A stretch of 64,000 nucleotides of DNA, taken from positions 4,401,131-4,465,130 of the forward strand of contig OZ025282.1 of NCBI GenBank assembly GCA_964019165.1. The letters are read 5' to 3'. This document shows positions 54,601-64,000 of the stretch, in pieces; position 1 is the first letter of the stretch, and each line of letters opens with the position of its first letter. The notes below the pieces were generated by a model. It worked only from the letters and a program-made list of their open reading frames with translations, did not search any database and was not told the DNA's origin. A program made the position numbers and the translations under genes. The stretch comes from Mastigias papua. Taxonomy: Eukaryota; Cnidaria; Scyphozoa; Rhizostomeae; Mastigiidae.

Positions 54601-57600
54601 TATTTTGCTCAAAAATGACCAAATTTGAAATTGATTGATTTTGATTGCAGATTGAAAAGTGATGACAATTAGGGAGTTTTGGCCAAAAAGTAAGGCTATA
54701 GCCTTGGTATTTTCGTCAAAAATGACAAAATTTGAAATTGATTGATTTTGATTGCAGATTGAAACGTGATGAAAATGAGGCAGTTTTGGCCAAAAAAGTA
54801 AGGTTATAGCCTTGGTATTTTGCTCAAAAATGACCAAATTTGAAATTGTTTGATGTTGATTGCAGATTGAAAAGTGATGAAAATGAGGCATTTTTGGCCA
54901 AAAAGTAAGGCTATAGCCTTGGTATTTTGCTCACAAATGACCAAATTTGACATTGATTGACTTTGATTGCAGATTGAAAAGTGATGACAATGAGGCAGTT
55001 TTGGCCAAAAAGTAAGGCTATAGCCTTGGTATTTTGCTCAAAAGTGAGCAAATTTGAAACTGATTGATTTTGATTGCAAATTAAAAAATTGATGAGAATG
55101 AGGCAGTTTTGGCCAAAAAGTAAGGCTATAGGCTTGGTATTTTGCTCAACAATGACCAAATTTCAAATTGATTGATTTTGATTGCAAATTAAAAAATTGA
55201 TGAGATTGAGGAAGGTTTGGCCAGAAAGTAAGGCCATAGCCTTGGTATTTTGCTCAAAAATGACCAAATTTGAAATTGATTGATGTTGATTGCAGATTGA
55301 AAAGTGATGACAATGAGGCATATTTGGCCAAAAAGTAAGGCTATAGCTTTGGTATTTTGCTCAAAAATGACCAAATTTGAAATTGATTGATTTTGATTGC
55401 AGATTGAAAAGTGATGAAAATGAGGCATTTTTGGCCAAAAAGTAACGATATAGCCTTGGTATTTTGCTCAAAAATGACCAAATTTGAAATTGATTGATTT
55501 TGATTGCAGATTGAAAAGAGATGACAATGAGGCAGTTTTGGCCAAAAAGTAAGGCCATAGCCTTGGTATTTTGCTCAAAAATGACCAAATTTGAAATTGA
55601 TTGATTTTGATTGCAGATTAAACAATTGATGAGAATGAGGCATTTTTGGCCAAAAAGTAAGGCTATAGCCTTGGTATTTTGCTCAAAAATGACCAAATTT
55701 GAAATTGTTTGATTTTGATTGCAGATTGAAAACTGATGACAATTAGGGAGTTTTGGCCAAAAAGTAAGGCTATAGCCTTGGTATTTTCGTCAAAAATGAC
55801 CAAATTTGAAATTGATTGCTGTTGATTGCAGATTGAAAAGTGATGAAAATGAGGCATTTTTGGCCAAAAAGTAAGGCTATAGCCTTGGTATTTTGCTCAA
55901 AAATGACCAAATTTGAAATTGATTGATTTTGATTGCAGATTGAAAAGTGATGAATATGAGGCATTTTTGGCCAAAAAGTAAGGCTATAGCCTTGGTATTT
56001 TGCTCAAAAATGACCAAATTTGAAATTGTTTGATGTTGATTGCAGATTGAAAAGTGATGAAAATGAGGCCTTTTTGGCCAAAAAGTAAGGCTATAGCCTT
56101 GGTATTTTGCTCAAAAATGACCAAATTTGAAATTGATTGATTTTGATTGCAGATTGAAAAGTGATGAAAATGAGGCAGTTTTGGCCAAAAAAGTAAGGTT
56201 ATAGCCTTGGTATTTTGCTCAAAAATGACCAAATTTGAGATTGATTGATTTTGATTGCAGATTGAAAAGAGATGACAATGAGGCAGTTTTGGCCAAAAAG
56301 TAAGGCTATAGCCTTGGTATATTGCTCAAAAAAAACCAAATTTGAAATTGATTGATTTTGATTGCAAATTAAAAAATTGATGAGATTGAGGCAGGTTTGG
56401 CCAGAAAGTAAGGCCATAGCCTTGGTATTTTGCTCAAAAATGACCAAATTTGAAATTGATTGATGTTGATTGCAGATTGAAAAGTGATGAGAATTAGGGA
56501 GTTTTGGCCAAAAAGTAAGGCTATAGCCTTGGTATTTTGCTCAAAAATGACCAAATTTGAAATTGATTGATTTTGATTGCAGATTGAAAAGTGATGACAA
56601 TTAGGGAGTTTTGGCCAAAAAGTAAGGCTATAGCCTTGGTATTTTCGTCAAAAATGACAAAATTTGAAATTGATTGATTTTGATTGCAGATTGAAACGTG
56701 ATGAAAATGAGGCAGTTTTGGCCAAAAAAGTAAGGTTATAGCCTTGGTATTTTGCTCAAAAATGACCAAATTTGAAATTGTTTGATGTTGATTGCAGATT
56801 GAAAAGTGATGAAAATGACGCATTTTTGGCCAAAAAGTAAGGCTATAGCCTTGGTATTTTGCTCACAAATGACCAAATTTGACATTGATTGACTTTGATT
56901 GCAGATTGAAAAGTGATGACAATGAGGCAGTTTTGGCCAAAAAGTAAGGCTATAGCCTTGGTATTTTGCTCAAAAGTGAGCAAATTTGAAACTGATTGAT
57001 TTTGATTGCAAATTAAAAAATTGATGAGAATGAGGCAGTTTTGGCCAAAAAGTAAGGCTATAGGCTTGGTATTTTGCTCAACAATGACCAAATTTCAAAT
57101 TGATTGATTTTGATTGCAGATTAAACAATTGATGAGAATGAGGCATTTTTGGCCAAAAAGTAAGGCTATAGCCTTGGTATTTTGCTCAAAAATGACCAAA
57201 TTTGAAATTGTTTGATTTTGATTGCAGATTGAAAAGTGATGACAATGAGGGAGTTTTGGCCAAAAAGTAAGGCTATAGCCTTGGTATTTTGCTCAAAAAT
57301 GACCAAATTTGAAATTGATTGATTTTGATTGCAGATTGAAAAGTGATGAAAATGAGGCAGTTTTGGCCAAAAAGTAAGGCTATAGTCTTGGTATTTTGCT
57401 CAAAATGACCAAATTTGAAATTGATTGATTTTGATTGCAGATTAAACAATTGATGAGAATGATGCAGTTTTGGCCAAAAAAGTAAGGTTATAGCCTTGGT
57501 ATTTTGCTCAAAAATGACCAACTTTGAAATTGATTGATTTTGATTGCAGATTGAAAAGTGATGAAAATGAGGCATTTTTGGCCAAAAAGTAAGGCTATAG

Positions 57601-60600
57601 CCTTGGTAGTTTGCTCAAAAATGACCAAATTTGAAATTGTTTTATTTTGATTGCAGATTGAAAAGTGATGACAATGAGGCATTTTTGGCCAAAAAGTAAG
57701 GCTATAGTCTTGGTATTTTGCTCAAAAATGACCAAATTTGAAATTGATTGAATTTGATTGCAGATTGAAAAGTTATGCAATTGAGGCATTTTTGGCCGAA
57801 AAGTAAGGCTATAGCCTTGGTATTTTTCTCAAAAATGACCAAATTTGAAATTGATTGATTTTGATTGCAGATTGAAAAGTGATGACAATGAGGCATTTTT
57901 GGCCAGAAAGTAAGGCTATAGCCTTGGTATTTTGCTCAAAAATAACCAACTTTGAAATTGATTGACTTTGATTGCAGATTGAAAAGTGATGAAAATGAGG
58001 CATTTTTGGCCAAAAAGTAAGGCTATAGCCTTGGTATTTTCGTCAACAATGACCAAATTTGAAATTGATTGATTTTGATTGCAGATTGAAAAGTGATGAG
58101 ATTGAGGCATTTTTGGCCAAAACGTAAGGCTATAGCCTTGGTATTTTGCTCAAAAATGACCAAACTTCAAATTGATTGATTTTGATTGCAGATTGACAAG
58201 TGATGAAAGTGAGGCATGTTTGGCCAAAAAGTAAGGCTATAGCCTTGGTATTTTGCTCAAAAATGACCAAATTTGAAATTGTTTGATGTTGATTGCAGAT
58301 TGAACAGTGATGACAATGAGGCATTTTTGGCCAAAAAGTAAGGCTATAGTCTTGGTATTTTGCTCAAAAATGACCAAATTTGAAATTGATTGATTTTGAT
58401 TGCAGATTGAAAAGTGATGAAAATGAGGCATTTTTGGCCAAAAAGTAAGGCTATAGCCTTGGTATTTTGCTCAAAAATGACCAAATTTGAAATTGATTGA
58501 CTTTGATTGCAGATTGAAAAGTGATGAAAATCAGGCAGTTTTGGCCAAAAAGTAAGGCTATAGCCTTGGTATTTTGCTCAAAAATGACCAAATTTGAAAT
58601 TGATTGATTTTGATTGCAGATTGAAAAGTGATGACAATGAGGCATTTTTGGCCAAAAAGTAAGGCTATAGCCTTGGTATTTTGCTCAAAAATGACCAAAC
58701 TTCAAATTGATTGATTTTGATTGCAGATTGAAAAGTGATGAAAATGAGGCATTTTTGGCCAAAAAGTAAGGCTATAGCCTTGGTATTTTGCTCAAAAATG
58801 ACCAAACTTCAAATTGATTGATTTTGATGGCAGATTGAAAAGTGATGAAAATGAGGCATGTTTGGCCGCAAAGTAAGGCTATAGCATTGGTATTTTGCTC
58901 ACAAATGACCAAATTTGAAATTGATTGATTTTGATTGCAGATTAAAACATTGATGAGAATGATGCAGTTTTGGCCAAAAAAGTAAGGTTATAGCCTTGGT
59001 ATTTTGCTCAAAAATGACCAAATTTGAGATTGATTGATTTTGATTGCAGATTGAAAAGTGATGAAAATGAGGCATTTTTGGCCAAAAAGTAAGGCTATAG
59101 CCTTGGTATTTTCGTCAACAATGACCAAATTTGAAATTGATTGATTTTGATTGCAGATTGAAAAGTGATGAAATTGAGGCATTTTTGGCCAAAAAGTAAG
59201 GCTATAGCCTTGGTATTTTGCTCAAAAATGACCAAATTTGAAATTGATTGATTTTGATTGCAGATTGAAAAGTGATGAAATTGAGGCATTTTTGGCCAAA
59301 AAGTAAGGCTATAGCCTTGGTATTTTGCTCAAAAATGACCAAACTTCAAATTGATTGATTTTGATCGCAGATTGAGAAGTGATGAAAATGAGGCATGTTT
59401 GGCCAAAAAGTAAGGCTATAGCCTTGGTATTTTGCTCAAAAATGACCAAATTTGAAATTGTTTGATGTTGATTGCAGATTGAACAGTGATGACAATGAGG
59501 CATTTTTGGCCAAAAAGTAAGGCTATAGTCTTGGTATTTTCCTCAAAAATGACCAAATTTGAAATTGATTGATTTTGATTGCAGATTGAAAAGTGATGAC
59601 AATGAGGCATTTTTGGCCAAAAAGTAAGGCTATAGCCTTGGTATTTTGCTCAAAAATAACCAAATTTGAAATTGATTGATTTTGATTGCAGATTGAAAAG
59701 TGATGACAATGAGGCATTTTTGGCCAAAAAGTAAGGCTATAGCCTTGGTATTTTGCTCAAAAATAACCAAATTTGAAATTGATTGATTTTGATTGCAGAT
59801 TGAAAAGTGATGACAATGAGGCATTTTTGGCCAAAAAGTAAGGCTATAGCCTTGGTATTTTGCTCAAAAATGACCAAATTTGACATTGATTGAATTTGAT
59901 TGCAGATTGAAAAGTGATGAATATGAGGCATTTTTGGCCAAAAAGTAAGGCTATAGTCTTGGTATTTTGCTCAAAAATGACCAAATTTGAAATTGTTTGA
60001 TGTTGATTGCAGATTGAAAAGTGATGAAAATGAGGCATTTTTGGCCAAAAAGTAAGGTTATAGCCTTGGTATTTTGCTCAAAAATGACCAAATTTGAAAT
60101 TGATTGATTTTGATTGCAGATTGAAAAGTGATGAATATGAGGCATTTTTGGCCAAAAAGTAAGGCTATAGCCTTGGTATTTTGCTCACAAATGACCAAAT
60201 TTGAAATTGATTGATTTTGATTGCAAATTAAAAAATTGATGAGAATGAGGCAGTTTTGGCCAGAAAGTAAGGCTATAGCCTCGGTATTTTGCTCAAAAAT
60301 GACCAAATTTGAAATTGATTGATTTTGATTGCAGATTAAACCATTGATGAGAATGATGCAGTTTTGGCCAAAAAAGTAAGGTTATAGCCTTGGTATTTTG
60401 CTCAAAAATGACCAAATTTGAGATTGATTGATTTTGATTGCAGATTGAAAAGTGATGAAAATGAGGCATTTTTGGCCAAAAAGTAAGGCTATAGCCTTGG
60501 TATTTTCGTCAACAATGACCAAATTTGAAATTGATTGATTTTGATTGCAGATTGAAAAGTGATGACAATGAGGGAGGTTTGGCCAAAAAGTAAGGTTATA

Positions 60601-63600
60601 GCCTTGGTATATTGCTCAAAAATGACCAAATTTGAAATTGATTGATTTTGATCGCAGATTGAGAAGTGATGAAAATGAGGCATGTTTGGCCAAAAAGTAA
60701 GGCTATAGCCTTGGTATTTTGCTCAAAAATGACCAAATTTGAAATTGTTTGATGTTGATTGCAGATTGAACAGTGATGACAATGAGGCATTTTTGGCAAA
60801 AAAGTAAGGCTATAGTCTTGGTATTTTGCTCAAAAATGACCAAATTTGAAATTGATTGATTTTGATTGCAGATTGAAAAGTGATGACAATGAGGCATTTT
60901 TGGCCAAAAAGTAAGGCTATAGCCTTGGTATTTTGCTCAAAAATGACCAAATTTGAAATTGATTGATTTTGATTGCAGATTGAAAAGTGATGAAAATGAG
61001 GCATTTTTGGCCAAAAAGTAAGGCTATAGCCTTGGTAATTTGCTCAAAAATGACCAAATTTGAAATTGATTGATTTTGATTGCAGATTGAAAAGTGATGA
61101 AAATGAGGCATTTTTGGCCAAAAAGTAAGGCTATAGCCTTGGTATTTTGCTCAAAAATGACCAAATTTGACATTGATTGAATTTGATTGCAGATTGAAAA
61201 GTGATGAATATGAGGCATTTTTGGCCAAAAAGTAAGGCTATAGCCTTGGTAGTTTGCTCAAAAATGACCAAATTTGAAATTGTTTGATGTTGATTGCAGA
61301 TTGAAAAGTGATGAAAATGAGGCATTTTTGGCCAAAAAGTAAGGCTATAGCCTTGGTATTTTGCTCAAAAATGACCAAATTTGAAATTGATTGATTTTGA
61401 TTGCAGATTGAAAAGTGATGAATATGAGGCATTTTTGGCCAAAAAGTAAGGCTATAGCCTTGGTATTTTGCTCAAAAATGACCAAATTTGAAATTGTTTG
61501 AATTTGATTGCAGATTGAAAAGTGATGAATATGAGGCATTTTTGGCCAAAAAGTAAGGCTATAGCCTTGGTATTTTGCTCAAAAATGACCAAATTTGACA
61601 TTGATTGAAGTTGATTGCAGATTGAAAAGTGATGAATATGAGGCATTTTTGGCCAAAACGTAAGGCTATAGCCTTGGTATTTTGCTCAAAAATGACCAAA
61701 TTTGAAATTGTTTGATGTTGATTGCAGATTGAAAAGTGATGAAAATGAGGCATTTTTGGCCAAAAAGTAAGGCTATAGCCTTGGTATTTTGCTCAAAAAT
61801 GACCAAATTTGAAATTGATTGATTTTGATTGCAGATTGAAAAGTGATGAATATGAGGCATTTTTGGCCAAAAAGTAAGGCTATAGCCTTGGTATTTTGCT
61901 CAAAAATGACCAAATTTGAAATTGTTTGAATTTGATTGCAGATTGAAAAGTGATGAAAATGAGGCATTTTTGGCCAAAAAGTAAGGCTATAGCCTTGGTA
62001 TTTTGCTCAAAAATGACCAAATTTGAAATTGATTGACTTTGATTGCAGATTGAAAAGTGATGAAAATGAGGCAGTTTTGGCCAAAAAGTAAGGCTATAGC
62101 CTTGGTATTTTGCTCAGAAATGACCAAATTTGAAATTGATTGATTTTGATTGCAGATTGAAAAGTGATGAATATGAGGCATTTTTGGCCAAAAAGTAAGG
62201 CTATAGCCTTGGTATTTTGCTCAAAAATGACCAAACTTCAAATTGATTGATTTTGATGGCAGATTGAAAAGTGATGAAAATGAGGCATGTTTGGCCGAAA
62301 AGTAAGGCTATAGCCTTGGTATTTTGCTCAAAAATGACCAAATTTGAAATTGATTGATTTTGATTGCAGATTGAAAAGTGATGAAAATGAGGCATGTTTG
62401 GCCAAAAAGTAAGGCTATAGCCTTGGTATTTTGCTCAAAAATGACCAAATTTGAAATTGTTTGATGGTGATTGCAGATTGAACAGTGATGACAATGAGGC
62501 ATTTTTGGCCAAAAAGTAAGGCTATAGTCTTGGTATTTTGCTCAAAAATGACCAAATTTGAAATTGATTGATTTTGATTGCAGATTGAAAAGTGATGACA
62601 ATGAGGCATTTTTGGCCAAAAAGTAAGGCTATAGCCTTGGTATTTTGCTCAAAAATGACCAAATTTGAAATTGTTTGATGGTGATTGCAGATTGAACAGT
62701 GATGACAATGAGGCATGTTTGGCCAAAAAGTAAGGCTATAGTCTTGGTATTTTGCTCAAAAATGACCAAATTTGAAATTGATTGATTTTGATTGCAGATT
62801 GAAAAGTGATGACAATGAGGCATTTTTGGCCAAAAAGTAAGGCTATAGCCTTGGTATTTTGCTCAAAAATGACCAAATTTGAAATTGATTGATTTTGATT
62901 GCAGATTGAAAAGTGATGACAATGAGGCATTTTTGGCCAAAAAGTAAGGCTATAGCCTTGGTAATTTGCTCAAAAATGACCAAATTTGAAATTGATTGAT
63001 TTTGATTGCAGATTGAAAAGTGATGAAAATGAGGCAGTTTTGGCCAAAAAGTAAGGCTATAGTCTTGGTATTTTGCTCACAAATGACCAAATTTGAAATT
63101 GATTGATTTTGATTGCAAATTAAACAATTGATGAGAATGAGGCATTTTTGGCCAGAAAGTAAGGCTATAGCCTTGGTATTTTGCTCAAAAATGACCAAAT
63201 TTGAAATTGATTGATTTTGATTGCAGATTGAAAAGTGATGACAATGAGGCATTTTTGGCCAAAAAGTAAGGCTATAGCCTTGGTATTTTGCTCAAAAATG
63301 ACCAAACTTCAAATTGATTGATTTTGATTGCAGATTGAAAAGTGATGACACTGAGGCATTTTTGGCCAAAAAGTAAGGCTATAGTCTTGGTATTTTGCTC
63401 AAAAATGACCAAATTTGAAATTGTTTGATTTTGATTGCAGATTGAAAAGTGATGAAAATGAGGCATGTTTGGCAAAAAAGTAAGGCTATAGCCTTGGTAT
63501 TTTGCTCAAAAATGACCAAATTTGAAATTGATTGAATTTGATTGCAGATTGAAAAGTGATGAATATGGGGCATATTTGGCCAAAAAGTAAGGCTATAGCC

Positions 63601-64000
63601 TTGGTATTTTGCTCAAAATTGACCAAATTTGAAATTGTTTGATTTTGATTGCAGATTGAAAAGTGATGAAAATGAGGCATTTTTGGCCAAAAAGTAAGGC
63701 TATAGCCTTGGTATTTTGCTCAAAAATGACCAAATTTGAAATTGATTGATTTTGATTGCAGATTGAAAAGTGATGAAAATGAGGCATTTTTGGCCAAAAA
63801 GTAAGGCTATAGCCTTGGTATTTTGCTCAAAAATGACCAACTTTGAGATTGATTGATTTTGATTGCAGATTGAAAAGTGATGAAAATGAGGCATTTGTGG
63901 CCGAAAAGTAAGGCTATAGCCTTGGTATTTTCGTCAACAATGACCAAATTTGAAATTGATTGATTTTGATTGCAGATTGAAAAGTGATGACAATGAGGCA
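51674..64000. repeat. 107-bp satellite array, right block (continues beyond window)
   Basis: Same monomer and orientation as the left block, about 115 copies by length. A consensus unit is 63695-63801. The 108-bp AAATT/AGATTAAAC variants are common up to about 57.1 kb, then become rare, and the last 6 kb is mostly plain 107-bp monomers. It runs through the right edge of the window, so the full array is longer. Confidence 0.99.
53236..57100. repeat. 1932-bp tandem duplication of about 18 satellite monomers
   Basis: About 53236-55167 and 55168-57100 are near-identical at an offset of 1932 bp. Shared rare variants include GCTCAAAAAAAACC (54392 and 56324) and GATTGCTGTTGATTG (about 53883 and 55815). 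I noticed one substitution, G at 54887 against C at 56819. The near-identity marks a very recent duplication. Confidence 0.85.

Noticed and set aside
21446..64000. CRISPR array
   Set aside because: Units are contiguous 107-bp tandem repeats with no unique spacers, in a eukaryotic genome.

Overview
The window is animal nuclear DNA, AT-rich, with widely spaced GT-AG introns. The evidence is six linked minus-strand exons of a Cys-loop (nicotinic acetylcholine receptor type) subunit with the exon sizes usual for that family. An invertebrate is likely because of the loosely packed, repeat-rich intronic DNA, but the sequence alone does not fix a species.

Region 1 (1-18390): the 5' part of a nicotinic receptor alpha-type subunit gene, read on the minus strand. 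The signal-peptide exon is at 18333-18390 and the last visible exon, at 1713-1925, ends just after transmembrane segment 1. The six exons join in phase at canonical splice sites into 266 codons. The exons for TM2-TM4 lie beyond base 1. Intron 1 (6890-18332, 11.4 kb) holds foldback/MITE-like elements, long TA tracts, a Penelope-like/hammerhead-like scrap, a diverged dispersed repeat and one copy of a small hammerhead-like motif.

Region 2 (18391-21445): 3 kb upstream of the signal-peptide exon with no convincing gene. It carries two further copies of the hammerhead-like element in opposite orientations.

Region 3 (21446-64000, running off the right edge): a tandem satellite with a 107-bp monomer (108-bp variants occur), roughly 350 monomers by length. 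Each consensus monomer contains two adjacent 14-bp perfect palindromes and one 8-bp palindrome. The array has higher-order structure: 859/966/1180-bp higher-order repeats, a 9.4/7.3-kb segmental duplication, a 1932-bp duplication and a 643-bp duplication.

Region 4 (46797-51673, inside the satellite): a complete, very young Ty3-type LTR retrotransposon. It has identical 150-bp LTRs, a 4-bp target duplication and one intact 1511-codon gag-pol frame (two zinc knuckles, protease, RT, RNase H, DDX35E integrase, GPY/F-like module, acidic tail). A 13-nt stretch just after the 5' LTR is the exact reverse complement of the predicted start of the transcript. This is the arrangement used by Tf1-type self-priming elements, and I see no conventional tRNA primer site.

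The most interesting points are the self-priming signature in an intact animal element, the dyad-rich satellite with nested duplications next to a neuronal receptor gene, and the small hammerhead-like motifs.
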